Source of the DNA: Methylophilus sp. 42
Lineage (GTDB): Bacteria > Pseudomonadota > Gammaproteobacteria > Burkholderiales > Methylophilaceae
Assembly (NCBI RefSeq): GCF_000384155.1
Contig: NZ_KB913031.1
Coordinates: 1,054,001-1,118,000, forward strand
Direction: 5' to 3'
Length of the DNA stretch: 64,000 nt
How positions within the stretch are numbered: the stretch's first letter is position 1; each line of letters starts with the position of its first letter. A program made the position numbers and the translations under genes. Below the pieces are notes generated by a model. It searched no databases. It was given only the letters and a program-made list of their open reading frames with translations, and was not told where the DNA came from. Below, one piece after another: positions 20,777-30,095 of the stretch.

Positions 20777-22660
20777 TTAGATTTTAACTTGTGAGCCCAG
20801 TTCAACCACGCGGTTAGGCGGTAATTTAAATTGGTTGGTGATGGTTTCCGCGGTACGGAACAAACCAATAAAAATCTTTTTGCGCCAGAACGCCATACCC
20901 GGTTTGTCTGAGGCAATCAGACTTTCTTTGCCGACAAAGAACGAGGTGTCCATGGTATCCAGCGTCAATCCTAATGGCTCGGTGAGTACCAGGTCTCTAG
21001 GCAAGTCAGGTTCGTCCATATAGCCGTAGCGTAGCGTGACACGATAAAAGCCGTACGGTAACGCTTCGACGGCAACGCGTTCTTCCTGACTGGTATAAGG
21101 GTAATCTTCAAAACGCACCGTCAGGATGACCATGGTTTCATGCAGCACCTTGTTATGCTTGAGGTTATGCAGCAAGGCATGTGGTACGCCGTCCGGGTTA
21201 GGCGTCATGAATACCCCCGCGCCATTAACGCGTGCTGGTGGGTGCGCACCAATGGCCTGAATAAAGGGAATCAGTTCCATAGACTCTGATTTGAGGATGC
21301 CATACAACAATCTGCGGCCAGTTTTCCAGGTGCGCATCAGGGTGAAAATAATCAGGCCGATCAGTAGTGGCACCCAGCCACCATCCGGAATTTTGAGGAT
21401 GTTGGCGGCAAAGAAGGACAAGTCAATGACCAGGAACAGCATAATCAGGCAGGCTGTTTTCAGTTTGCTCCACCCCCACAGGTGGTGAAAAACCACGGCC
21501 GCCAGCAGGGTGGTGATCACCATGTCGCCTGTCACTGCAATGCCGTAAGCGGCGGCTAAATCGCCAGAACTGCCAAAAATAATCACCAGGCCCATCACGG
21601 CAACCATCAGGCCCCAGTTAACACGCGGCATATAGATTTGGCCTTCGGTTTTTTCTGAGGTATGCGCGACGTGCATACGCGGAATAAAGCCGAGTTGCAG
21701 CGCCTGGCGTGACACGGAAAATGCGCCGGTAATCACGGCCTGCGACGCAATCACAGTCGCCAATGTGGCCAGGATAATCAGCGGGAACAAGGCCCAGTCG
21801 GGCGCCAGGTGATAAAACGGGTTCTGGATCGACTCCGGTTCTGTCAGGATCAGTGCACCTTGCCCAAAGTAGTTACAGATCAGCGCCGGTAGCACAAACA
21901 AAAACCAGGCCAGTCGAATCGGCTTGCGGCCGAAGTGGCCCATGTCGGCGTAGAGTGCTTCGGCACCAGTCACGGCCAGCACCACTGCGCCTAGCGCAAT
22001 AAAGGCAATTTTCGGTTGGGTATAAAAAAACAGGAAAGCGTAAGCGGGGCTCAGGGCTTTGAGGATTTCCGGGTGGTGGTTGATATTGATGACGCCAAGG
22101 ATGCCGAGTACTGCAAACCAGGTCAGCATCACCGGGCCGAAAAAAGCACCGACGACGGCGGTGCCTTTGCTTTGTGCCCAGAACAATACAAACAGCACGC
22201 ATAGTGTAATTGGCACAATCCAGCTATCGAGCTGAGGTGCGGCGACTTCCAGTCCTTCAACGGCAGACAGCACCGAGATGGCGGGGGTAATCATGCCATC
22301 GGCGTAAAACATGCAGGCACCGACAATGCCCAGCATCATGATGCGCTTGCGCTGGTCAGGCTCGCCGCCGGCATAACGGCTAGCCAGTGACAGCAAGGCC
22401 ATGATGCCGCCTTCGCCGCGGTTGTCTGCCCGCATAATAAACGCCACATACTTGAACGAAACGATCAGCAAGAGTGCCCAAGTGATCAATGACAAGATGC
22501 CGTATACATTATCTTGTGTCAGTAACAGTGGGTGATGGCCAACTGCAAAGACTTCTTTCATGGTGTAAAGGGGGCTGGTGCCAATATCCCCGAAAACGAC
22601 GCCTAGCGCGGCGAGTGCCATGGTGTGGAGCGCCGTTTGCTGATTTTTTGTATGGTCCAT
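20777..22660 (-). CDS. kup: Low-affinity potassium uptake transporter Kup
   Basis: Proton-coupled K+ importer of the KUP/HAK family in the inner membrane. 627 residues from ATG 22660, close to the E. coli 622. A TTG at 22681 would add seven residues; neither start has a clear ribosome site. The family signature GVVFGDIGTSPLYTMKEVF opens the first helix. About 12 transmembrane helices run to residue about 450, and a cytoplasmic C-terminal domain of about 170 residues follows. Confidence 0.95.
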   Translation of the reverse strand: MDHTKNQQTALHTMALAALGVVFGDIGTSPLYTMKEVFAVGHHPLLLTQDNVYGILSLITWALLLIVSFKYVAFIMRADNRGEGGIMALLSLASRYAGGEPDQRKRIMMLGIVGACMFYADGMITPAISVLSAVEGLEVAAPQLDSWIVPITLCVLFVLFWAQSKGTAVVGAFFGPVMLTWFAVLGILGVININHHPEILKALSPAYAFLFFYTQPKIAFIALGAVVLAVTGAEALYADMGHFGRKPIRLAWFLFVLPALICNYFGQGALILTEPESIQNPFYHLAPDWALFPLIILATLATVIASQAVITGAFSVSRQALQLGFIPRMHVAHTSEKTEGQIYMPRVNWGLMVAVMGLVIIFGSSGDLAAAYGIAVTGDMVITTLLAAVVFHHLWGWSKLKTACLIMLFLVIDLSFFAANILKIPDGGWVPLLIGLIIFTLMRTWKTGRRLLYGILKSESMELIPFIQAIGAHPPARVNGAGVFMTPNPDGVPHALLHNLKHNKVLHETMVILTVRFEDYPYTSQEERVAVEALPYGFYRVTLRYGYMDEPDLPRDLVLTEPLGLTLDTMDTSFFVGKESLIASDKPGMAFWRKKIFIGLFRTAETITNQFKLPPNRVVELGSQVKI

Positions 22661-22820
22661 TGTGTGAACAGCTGAAGACAAGCAATGATTATCGGTTAAT
22701 TCTAAAACTTCACCAATGACTTTGACACAAATAATCTGTCAGTTAAGTGCCTTTAATTTGTCAGTGGGTGCTTTTGTGGACGATTGCATGAAAAGCCTGC
22801 TGGTCAGAAGCCTTGTTTTT

Positions 22821-24032
22821 TCAGTCACCACTTTTTTCAACCATGACTTGCGCCCGACCATGATGCAACGTTAATTGCAGGCGTTCGCCTATCGTGAGCT
22901 GGCTGGTGTCTGTCACGGCGATGCCATCTTGTTTTTGCACAATGGCGTAGCCACGTGCCAGCACCTGGTGCGGATTCAGCTGTTGCAAACTGGTGGCCAA
23001 ATATTCCAGCCTGCGCTGACGTGCTTGCAAATATTGTTGCATGCCCAGTTTTAAGCGATGTTGCCATTGTTGCAATGATTGTTTCTGCTGCTGCAGTTGC
23101 TGTGCAGGCGAAATCAGGCGGCGCGACAAATAGTCCAGTGTTTGTGATTGCTGGCGCAACAATGATTGCATGGCACGCATCAGGCGTTGTTGTGATTGCG
23201 CTACTTGCTGGCGTAATTGTGATTGATCCGGGCAAGCCAGTTCGGCGGCGGCTGTCGGTGTGGCTGCGCGCAGGTCTGCCACAAAGTCGGCAATGGTAAA
23301 GTCAGTTTCATGGCCTACGCCGCTGATGGTGGGCAAGCGGCAGGCCGCCAGCGCCCGCGCCACGATCTCTTCGTTAAATGACCATAAATCTTCAATGCTG
23401 CCGCCACCGCGGCAAACCAATAAAGTATCGACTTCCTGGCGCTGGTCGGCCAGTTGAATCGCTTGTGCAATCAGCTCTGCCGAGCCTTTGCCCTGTACCG
23501 GTGTCGGGTAAATGATTACCCCCATGCCTGGGTAACGCCTGCGGATGGCCGTGAGCACATCACGCAAGGCTGCTGCGTCGGGTGAAGTCACCACGCCTAT
23601 GCGTTGCGGGTTAGACGGAATGGCTTTTTTGCGCGACAGGTCAAACAAGCCTTCGGCTTGCAAGCGTTGTTTCAATTGCTCAAACGCTTCATACAGCCTG
23701 CCCATGCCTGCTGGCTGCATAAACTCAATTGTCAGTTGAAAGTCGCCGCGCGCTTCATACAGGGTGACTGTTGCGCGCGCCTCTATCAGGTCACCTTCGC
23801 GGGGCATGCTGCCCACCAGGCTATTACGGCCTTTAAACATCACGCAGCGTACCTGGGCGCGATCATCCTTCAGCGAGAAATACCAGTGGCCACTGGCCGC
23901 GCGCGTGAAATTGGAGATTTCGCCACTGATCCAGAATAGCGGAAAGCTGGTTTCCAGCAGCTCTTTCGTCAGCCGCGTCAAGTCGCTGACATTCAAGATT
24001 TGTTTAAAAGGCGTCGATAACAAGTTGGTCAT
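22821..24032 (-). CDS. xseA: Exodeoxyribonuclease VII large subunit
   Basis: Catalytic subunit of ExoVII, which digests single-stranded DNA to short oligonucleotides. 403 residues, somewhat shorter than the 456 of E. coli. N-terminal OB-fold (residues about 10-100, FWISGEISNFTRAASGHWYFSLKD), catalytic domain with LLVCRGGGSIEDLWSFNEE and SGVGHETDFTIADFVADLRAATPTA-type segments, a Gln-rich coiled coil (about 260-340), and a C-terminal segment. The small subunit gene xseB is not nearby. Divergent from the transglycosylase gene. Confidence 0.95.
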   Translation of the reverse strand: MTNLLSTPFKQILNVSDLTRLTKELLETSFPLFWISGEISNFTRAASGHWYFSLKDDRAQVRCVMFKGRNSLVGSMPREGDLIEARATVTLYEARGDFQLTIEFMQPAGMGRLYEAFEQLKQRLQAEGLFDLSRKKAIPSNPQRIGVVTSPDAAALRDVLTAIRRRYPGMGVIIYPTPVQGKGSAELIAQAIQLADQRQEVDTLLVCRGGGSIEDLWSFNEEIVARALAACRLPTISGVGHETDFTIADFVADLRAATPTAAAELACPDQSQLRQQVAQSQQRLMRAMQSLLRQQSQTLDYLSRRLISPAQQLQQQKQSLQQWQHRLKLGMQQYLQARQRRLEYLATSLQQLNPHQVLARGYAIVQKQDGIAVTDTSQLTIGERLQLTLHHGRAQVMVEKSGD

Positions 24033-24172
24033 AGCCCCGCATTATCCAACAGCAGATTGTTGTTTGGCTATGTCTTTCGCACGGTTTTTGCGCCGTTTTA
24101 ACGCAAGGCTTGGCACTTTATGCCAATAAACGAGTCATTAAATAAATAAGGCCTGGAGATATTTTTATCCGA

Positions 24173-25198
24173 ATGCAATTGAACATCCCTCACACTGCTA
24201 TGCACCGCGCAAGCTTATGGATGACCATGTGTGTAGCGTTTGTGTGCGCGGCACTGTTACCTCGTGCCGCTGAGGCTGATGAGCTGCTTGAGCCATCTTC
24301 AGGTGAAACCCAGCCGTCGAGTGAAATGCGATCATCGCCAGAAACGACGAGTCTCCCTGAGAGTGGCGCGCCAGCCCCTGGCTATAGCCGTGAGCAGTCT
24401 GCCATCAAAAATGAAGCCTATAAACAATTTATTAAGTTGCAGGTGAGCCTGGCGGCGGGGACTAAAAATGCCCTTGGCCTGAGCAGTTATGAGCAAGCAC
24501 ATGCGCATTATTGTGCGCTGGCAGCGGAGTCGCGTGACCCCGATGCGCTATTTGCCATGGGCTGGTTTTATAGCACGGGTAAAGGCGTGACAGCGAATCA
24601 TGATGTTGCTGCGCGCTTTTTCAGTCTGGCGGCGATACAAGGGCACCGTGATGCCAGGGAGTGGCTGGATAACGAGGCCGGTAATGCTGAATTGGCTGTA
24701 TTGCCTGCCTGTATGCTGAAACAAGGTAATTCTGCGGCGGAAGTGTTGTTCCGCAAGCGTGGCCCGATTTATCAGCTGGTGAAAAAGCATGCGCCAAGCT
24801 ATGGCGTGGATATCGACTTTGCCATGGCGGTGATCGCAGTAGAGTCGGGTTTTAACCCGAAAGCCACTTCGCGCAAAAAGGCGCAGGGCCTGATGCAGTT
24901 ATTGCCAGATACGCAAGCCAGGTTTCATGTGAAGGATGCCTATGATCCCGAGCAAAACATCAAGGGTGGATTATCTTATTTGCGCTGGCTGATCACTTAT
25001 TTTAAAGGCGATGTCGAGCTGGTCGCAGCCGCTTACAACGCCGGTGAAAACGCAGTGCAGCGACATCAGGGTATCCCGCCGTATCCCGAAACGCGGGATT
25101 ATGTGAAACGCATTGCCCGCTATTACAAAAAGAAACATCACGAAGTCAAACAGAAATCGGCTATGCATCAGCTTGAAAGTGCACAGGCGGCCTCCTGA
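24173..25198 (+). CDS. Periplasmic lytic transglycosylase with a Sel1-like repeat
   Basis: 341 residues. Signal peptide (hydrophobic stretch about 13-30, then Ala-rich cleavage region), Pro/Ser-rich linker (about 40-75), one Sel1/TPR-like repeat (DPDALFAMGWFYSTGKGV and following) and a C-terminal SLT domain (about 200-320). The catalytic Glu is in AVESGFNPKA, followed by KAQGLMQLLPDTQ and VAAAYNAGENAV, the goose-lysozyme-like family 1 pattern. It cleaves peptidoglycan glycan strands to 1,6-anhydromuropeptides, the substrates NagZ and recycling enzymes later use. Start choice between 24173 and 24200 is open. Confidence 0.9.
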   Translation: MQLNIPHTAMHRASLWMTMCVAFVCAALLPRAAEADELLEPSSGETQPSSEMRSSPETTSLPESGAPAPGYSREQSAIKNEAYKQFIKLQVSLAAGTKNALGLSSYEQAHAHYCALAAESRDPDALFAMGWFYSTGKGVTANHDVAARFFSLAAIQGHRDAREWLDNEAGNAELAVLPACMLKQGNSAAEVLFRKRGPIYQLVKKHAPSYGVDIDFAMAVIAVESGFNPKATSRKKAQGLMQLLPDTQARFHVKDAYDPEQNIKGGLSYLRWLITYFKGDVELVAAAYNAGENAVQRHQGIPPYPETRDYVKRIARYYKKKHHEVKQKSAMHQLESAQAAS

Positions 25199-25312
25199 TT
25201 TCTGATAAAACACGTTCCACTGTTAAAAAGAGGGAACGATGTGCACACTGCCAGCATCATAAGCGCGTTATCTATTACAATTTCAGTTTTATTCAACGCG
25301 CAGGAGTTTGCA

Positions 25313-25807
25313 ATGTGTCAGTGGTTTAAAGGTCGTGGTGGCTATGTGCTCGGTTTTCTGGCTGGTTTCGGCATTGTGGCACTGGCCTTGTTTATACAGG
25401 TGCAAAACCAGTTGGAGCCTTGTCCGCTATGTATCTCCCAGCGCATTATCTTCATGAGCCTGGGGATATTGTTTCTGCTACATGCCTTTATTTCTCCCAA
25501 GTCCTGGGCCCATGCCGGGCTGACGCTGGTAGAAGTACTCACTGCGCTTGGCGGTGTCGGCGTTGCCATTCGTCACTGGTGGCTGCAAGCGCATAAAGAC
25601 GAAATTATCGCTGACTGCGGTGTCGGCTTTGATTATATGTTTGAAAATTTTCCGCTCAAAAAAGCCCTGACGCTGGTGTTCCGTGGCACAGGCGATTGTG
25701 CCGCAATCGACTGGACATTTCTCGGCCTGACCTTGCCGCAACTGGGCTTGATCAGCTTTGTGTTGTTTGGTGCCTATGCGGTATTTCTGTTCCGCGCGCG
25801 AGCTTAA
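25313..25807 (+). CDS. dsbB: Disulfide bond formation protein DsbB
   Basis: Inner-membrane quinone reductase that re-oxidises DsbA. 164 residues from ATG 25313 (MCQWFKGRGG), ten bases after an AGGAG; a longer frame to 25241 lacks support. Four transmembrane helices. First redox pair in EPCPLCISQR (CxxC) after helix 1; second pair DCGVGFDYM and GTGDCAAIDW in the large periplasmic loop; SQR/quinone region present. Convergent with the 5'-nucleotidase gene. Confidence 0.93.
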   Translation: MCQWFKGRGGYVLGFLAGFGIVALALFIQVQNQLEPCPLCISQRIIFMSLGILFLLHAFISPKSWAHAGLTLVEVLTALGGVGVAIRHWWLQAHKDEIIADCGVGFDYMFENFPLKKALTLVFRGTGDCAAIDWTFLGLTLPQLGLISFVLFGAYAVFLFRARA

Positions 25808-25812
25808 TATTT

Positions 25813-25838
25813 AAGCAGCCTGTTTAGGTTGCTTTTTG
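25813..25838 (+). terminator. Intrinsic terminator after dsbB
   Basis: AAGCAGCC (25813-25820), loop TGTTTA, GGTTGCTT (25827-25834), then TTT. It overlaps the last codons of the convergent 5'-nucleotidase gene. Confidence 0.7.
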
Positions 25839-26765
25839 ATTAGTCACGCCAAAAGGAATGTGTACTGAAGGCACCACTTCAGAGGCTGTTTTTAAATGCC
25901 CGGACTGATCATCGAAGAAAATGTGCGGTCTTAATACCGCCAGGACTTTGCTTTTTTCAATGCCACCCAGAAAGAACGCGTCATTCGCCATCACACCCCA
26001 ACTTTTTAGTGTGTTCATGGCGCGTTCATGTGCTGGCGCATCCCGCGCTGTCACAATCGAAACTCTCAAGCGGTTTTTGTAAGAAGGATCCAGTTTTTTC
26101 TTTTCTTCCTCGGCGGATTGAATGGCGGAAACACGCACAAGCAATTGCTGTAATGGGCCGGGGTTATGAGGCTGCATGACATTCATTGCTTCGTGCGCTT
26201 TGAATTCGTTCACGTCTTTTCTGGCCTGAAAAACGGTTTCAGACTCATCGTCTACCAATACACCATCAAAGTCGAAGGCAATGCGTAATGCAGCATCCTC
26301 TTCGTCATCAATCATTGCTGAGTTCATGACATGGCCAGCAGGCATGTTCAGGCGAATGGCAGAATCAACATCCTCTTTGTTCCCCGAGAGAAAGAGCGAT
26401 ATGTTGAGCGCAGGAATGAATTTGTAGGGCGCTTGGCCTTGCATGAAGATGGCTCTCGTCATACCGATATTGTAATGCTCTATAGACTTCATGACCCGAA
26501 GGCCTGTATCAGGGTCGTTTTTTGATAGCAATATCACTTCAACCAACGGGTCATCCGGGTGGGGGCTTAGATCATTGAGGGAGAGCAGCCGTTTGATGAA
26601 TGAAAATGCAATGCCTTTGGGCAGCGGGTTGTGAAGGTTGTTCTCTTGAAACTTACGGTAAAGCGCTTCACCGTCTCGTTTAAAGATTTCGTCAGAGTCT
26701 GACAAATCAAACATCGCACTCGATGCGACGCCTATCACTAATCTGTTTTCTAGGGTGTATGCCAT
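25824..26765 (-). CDS. Cytosolic 5'-nucleotidase (PF06189 type)
   Basis: 313 residues; resembles the 5'-nucleotidase family related to eukaryotic cytosolic nucleotidase I. HAD-like nucleophile motif IAFDFDGVLVDDESE (D-x-D) near residue 165. The N-terminal segment LENRLVIGVASSAMFDLSDSD and the FLSGNKEDVDSAIRLNMPAG stretch are characteristic. The acceptor region FFLGGIEKSKVLAVLRPHIFFDDQ carries the late acidic pair. It would dephosphorylate nucleoside monophosphates. The gene is 12 bases after the upstream hypothetical gene, so the pair is co-transcribed. Confidence 0.85.
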   Translation of the reverse strand: MAYTLENRLVIGVASSAMFDLSDSDEIFKRDGEALYRKFQENNLHNPLPKGIAFSFIKRLLSLNDLSPHPDDPLVEVILLSKNDPDTGLRVMKSIEHYNIGMTRAIFMQGQAPYKFIPALNISLFLSGNKEDVDSAIRLNMPAGHVMNSAMIDDEEDAALRIAFDFDGVLVDDESETVFQARKDVNEFKAHEAMNVMQPHNPGPLQQLLVRVSAIQSAEEEKKKLDPSYKNRLRVSIVTARDAPAHERAMNTLKSWGVMANDAFFLGGIEKSKVLAVLRPHIFFDDQSGHLKTASEVVPSVHIPFGVTNQKAT

Positions 26766-26777
26766 GATGGTTGAGCG

Positions 26778-27785
26778 TTAAAGGGGTTGTCTATTGGTGA
26801 CGTCTGACATGGCTGACTGCTTGGAAATCGCCTCATGCCATTCTTTAAATGGCGCGTCACATAATTGCTCGGCTTGTTGTGATAGCGTTTCAGGTGGCGT
26901 GTTGGCCGCGCGTAGCTTGGCCGTTTCGCGTTTTAAACAGCCAAGATACTTGGCTTTAGCGTAAATCTCTTCGGTTTGCATGCTGGCAATCGCCTGGTCT
27001 GCCTGGTTGAGTGACTGGCAGAGTGGGGCAGGTTGTGAGGTAGCGTGCCAGGCACTGTCTGCTTTTTGCATATGAATCACATTGGCAATGTCTTGTCCGC
27101 GTTTATGGATCCAGTCTTCGAGAATCTCGTTACCGCAGCTCTCGCTTTGGCAACGCATCACGCTCTTCAGCAGCCAGGCAGCTTGTTTGGTCATGCGTTC
27201 TTCTGAAATGCCGCAGTTATGAATCACGTCATGCGAGCGCGAGAAATAGAGTTTGTAATTGGCGCGCCAACTGGCGTGATTGGCACAGGCGACTTTGCGT
27301 AAAGGATTGCTGGGCGCGCAGTTCTCTGCTTGCAGAATGTGCAACCGTTCAGGCGCCCGGTTGCCCACGCGGCGACAGGCCAGCGAGATGGCTTGTCCAT
27401 AGGCCTGCGTCACGCCCCAGAAAGACAAACGTGCCTGGGCAAATGCCGGGCTGCTTTTGAGGGCATTATTATTTTTCCAGTCCATACTTTCTGAGCCTTG
27501 GCTGGATTTATGAAACACGGTTTCGCGCTCTACTTCCAGCGAGAACTCACTGCAAGAGGCTTGCACATATCTGGTCGCAATCGTGTCGTCATGATCGTCG
27601 GCGCGGAGTTTGAAAAAAACCATGTCTTCATGCTGGCCAATTTGTAGCGAGTCGAGATCGACTGCCACGGTGAGGAATTTTTCTCGGCCTGGCACGGTTT
27701 GCCACTGTTCGGCATGGGCCATTGAGGCGAATAACAGGCATTGCAGGCAAGCAAGGGCAAATACAACAGCAGAACATCTCAGCAT
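26778..27785 (-). CDS. Exported protein of unknown function
   Basis: 335 residues with a clear signal peptide (hydrophobic to about residue 20, cleavage after AHA). The mature N-terminal part (WQTVPGREKFLTVAVDLDSLQ and on) looks like the small beta-rich SurfaceAdhesin-E-type domain found in many betaproteobacterial exported proteins. The remainder has eight or more cysteines, suggesting disulfides, and a Gln/Ala-rich helical tail. Paired with the downstream 5'-nucleotidase gene, which is cytosolic, so the pairing does not explain the role. Confidence 0.8.
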   Translation of the reverse strand: MLRCSAVVFALACLQCLLFASMAHAEQWQTVPGREKFLTVAVDLDSLQIGQHEDMVFFKLRADDHDDTIATRYVQASCSEFSLEVERETVFHKSSQGSESMDWKNNNALKSSPAFAQARLSFWGVTQAYGQAISLACRRVGNRAPERLHILQAENCAPSNPLRKVACANHASWRANYKLYFSRSHDVIHNCGISEERMTKQAAWLLKSVMRCQSESCGNEILEDWIHKRGQDIANVIHMQKADSAWHATSQPAPLCQSLNQADQAIASMQTEEIYAKAKYLGCLKRETAKLRAANTPPETLSQQAEQLCDAPFKEWHEAISKQSAMSDVTNRQPL

Positions 27786-27840
27786 GATTTAGTAATACGA
27801 AAACGACAAAAGTGGTGGCAAGGTACCTAAATGTGGGGGC

Positions 27841-29004
27841 TTAGTCTAGCGCGGCGGCATAGACACTGTTACGACCAGCTTGTTTGGCTTCATACAATGC
27901 CTGGTCTGCGCGCTGTAATAGTTGTGACAGGTTATCGCCGGGATGCAGCACAGCAACCCCGGCGCTGATGGTAATGTTGCCTACGCCCGCCAGGTGCATG
28001 GCATTGATTTGATGGCGTACTTTTTCTGCCAGTTGTGTGGCTTGTTTAAGCGTTGTGCGCGGCGCATAAATAATTAGTTCGTCACCGCCCCAGCGCACGG
28101 TGATGTCTGAGATGCGGCTATGTTTTTTAATGCAACTGGCCACAGATTTGAGGACCACATCACCCAATACATGACCGTGGCTATCATTGATCTTTTTGAA
28201 ATGGTCGATGTCTATCAAAATCAGCGCATCAGAAATTTTCCTGCGTGTGACCGCTGGCGTATGTTCAGCAAAGACAGTTTCAAAGTGATGACGGTTGCTG
28301 AGGCCGGTTAAATGGTCGGTGCTGGAAAGCGTTTTCAGGTTTTCTTTTTCAATTTCCAACGCCGTATTCGCTGCAGCTAATTGCTCGGTGCGTTGTTTGA
28401 CCAAGGCTTCGAGATCGGTATTGAGTGCTTTTAAATGGCTGGTTTGCGATTCACGCAGGCACTCGTAGTTGCGAATGATAAAGAACTGGGCCAGCAGGTA
28501 AAGGCACAGGCTGAGGATGTCGAGATTGCTGTATTCCGAGGGGAAAATACCCATGACATGGTTACTGATCACCAATATCAGCAATAATGCCAGCATATAG
28601 TAACCAGCCACGCGGCCTTTGAGGTAAAACGCCGCGGCCAATATGAGTAACAGCAGTGCACTGCGGGTGGTGGTGCCCATGCCCATGAAAAAGACGGTTA
28701 AAAACTGCATAAAGCAAAGCCATAAGGCCGTGCTGGCAATTAACTCAATATTTTTCTGGTAGCGATAGAGCACCCACAACAAACCAAAGGCAAGAAAGGC
28801 GGAGACCAGATCGACACGGCCGATGAAGGGTTGCAGGTTCCAGCGGATAATCCCCATGGACAGCGATACAATGCCGGAGAATGCAAACACATTATTCAAG
28901 AAAACGACTTTGTAGCGGACGTTATCGGCTTCGCTCAGTTCTGGAAAAAACTTGATCGGACGCAACATGACGGCAAGCGCTTGGCTAATCCACTTCTTTA
29001 ACAT
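27841..29004 (-). CDS. Membrane diguanylate cyclase with a GGDEL active site
   Basis: 387 residues: about six transmembrane helices (30-180), a coiled coil (about 185-220), then a GGDEF-type domain (about 220-385). The signature reads RWGGDELIIYAPR, so the usual last Phe is Leu. The I-site RISD, the Mg-binding Asp of LILIDIDHFKKIND and LSNRHHF are all present, so cyclase activity is likely retained because the changed residue is not a catalytic carboxylate. No EAL domain. Transcribed away from cysM. Confidence 0.88.
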   Translation of the reverse strand: MLKKWISQALAVMLRPIKFFPELSEADNVRYKVVFLNNVFAFSGIVSLSMGIIRWNLQPFIGRVDLVSAFLAFGLLWVLYRYQKNIELIASTALWLCFMQFLTVFFMGMGTTTRSALLLLILAAAFYLKGRVAGYYMLALLLILVISNHVMGIFPSEYSNLDILSLCLYLLAQFFIIRNYECLRESQTSHLKALNTDLEALVKQRTEQLAAANTALEIEKENLKTLSSTDHLTGLSNRHHFETVFAEHTPAVTRRKISDALILIDIDHFKKINDSHGHVLGDVVLKSVASCIKKHSRISDITVRWGGDELIIYAPRTTLKQATQLAEKVRHQINAMHLAGVGNITISAGVAVLHPGDNLSQLLQRADQALYEAKQAGRNSVYAAALD

Positions 29005-29201
29005 CCAGTTTCCTTGGTAATTATTGTTTTTGTGATGCAGGCAGTTTATGTAAAATTAGTACTTCACCAGCTAAATCAGGAACGACACTGGAATTTTACA
29101 TATATTAAGCATCTGCGTGTATTACTTTTAATCGATTCAATTCAGAATATTTTGGGCGCCAGGCCCCGTTCCGTCTGGAAAACAACAAACATCGGTCTGT
29201 T

Positions 29202-30095
29202 ATGAAACCATACAAAACTTTGGATGACTTTGTCGGCAATACGCCGCTGGTCGCTTTGCAACGCATGAACCCTAATCCGAGCAACACCATTTTGCTCAAG
29301 CTGGAAGGGAATAACCCGGCCGGTTCGGTCAAGGACAGGCCGGCTTACAGCATGATTCTGCGTGCAGAAGCACGCGGCCAGATCAAGCCTGGCGATACCC
29401 TGATCGAGGCGACGAGCGGCAATACCGGTATTGCGCTGGCGATGGTCGCTGCCATGCGTGGCTATAAAATGGTATTGGTGATGCCCGAGAATCAGTCGAT
29501 TGAACGCCGTCAAAGCATGAAAGCTTATGGCGCAGAGCTGGTGCTGACGCCTAAGGACGGCAGTATGGAACTGGCGCGCGATGTCGCATTGAAGCTGCAA
29601 GCCGAAGGTGAAGGCATCGTGCTCGACCAGTTTGGCAACACGGATAATCCTTTGGCTCACTACGAAGGCACCGGACCGGAAATCTGGCGCGATACGGCAG
29701 GCAAAGTGACGCATTTTGTGTCCAGCATGGGCACCACGGGCACCATCATGGGCACTTCGCGCTATCTCAAGGAGCAAAACCCGGACATCCAGATCATTGG
29801 CGTGCAACCTGAAGACGGCGCGCAAATTCCTGGTATCCGCAAATGGCCAGAAGAGTACATGCCATCCATTTTTGATGCCAAGCGCATTGATGAACTACGT
29901 TATGTCAGCCAGAAACATGCGGAAGACACCACGCGTAAACTGGCCAATAAAGAAGGTATTTTTGCCGGTATTTCCAGTGGTGGCGCTTTATACAGTGCGC
30001 TGCAATTGTCGAAAGAAGTCAACAATGCCGTGATTGTGAGTATCGTTTGTGACCGCGGTGACCGTTATTTGTCTACCGGGGTGTTTCCAGACTGA
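29202..30095 (+). CDS. cysM: Cysteine synthase B
   Basis: PLP enzyme making cysteine from O-acetylserine and sulfide or thiosulfate. 297 residues. The PLP lysine is in NPAGSVKDRPAYSMI, the substrate loop is EATSGNTGIALAM, and the phosphate-binding GTTGTIMG is present. The ARKWPEE-like segment (RKWPEEYMPSIFDA) is typical of CysM rather than CysK. Its stop codon overlaps the start of the following ydbH-like gene by one base (TGATG), so the two are translationally coupled. Confidence 0.94.
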   Translation: MKPYKTLDDFVGNTPLVALQRMNPNPSNTILLKLEGNNPAGSVKDRPAYSMILRAEARGQIKPGDTLIEATSGNTGIALAMVAAMRGYKMVLVMPENQSIERRQSMKAYGAELVLTPKDGSMELARDVALKLQAEGEGIVLDQFGNTDNPLAHYEGTGPEIWRDTAGKVTHFVSSMGTTGTIMGTSRYLKEQNPDIQIIGVQPEDGAQIPGIRKWPEEYMPSIFDAKRIDELRYVSQKHAEDTTRKLANKEGIFAGISSGGALYSALQLSKEVNNAVIVSIVCDRGDRYLSTGVFPD

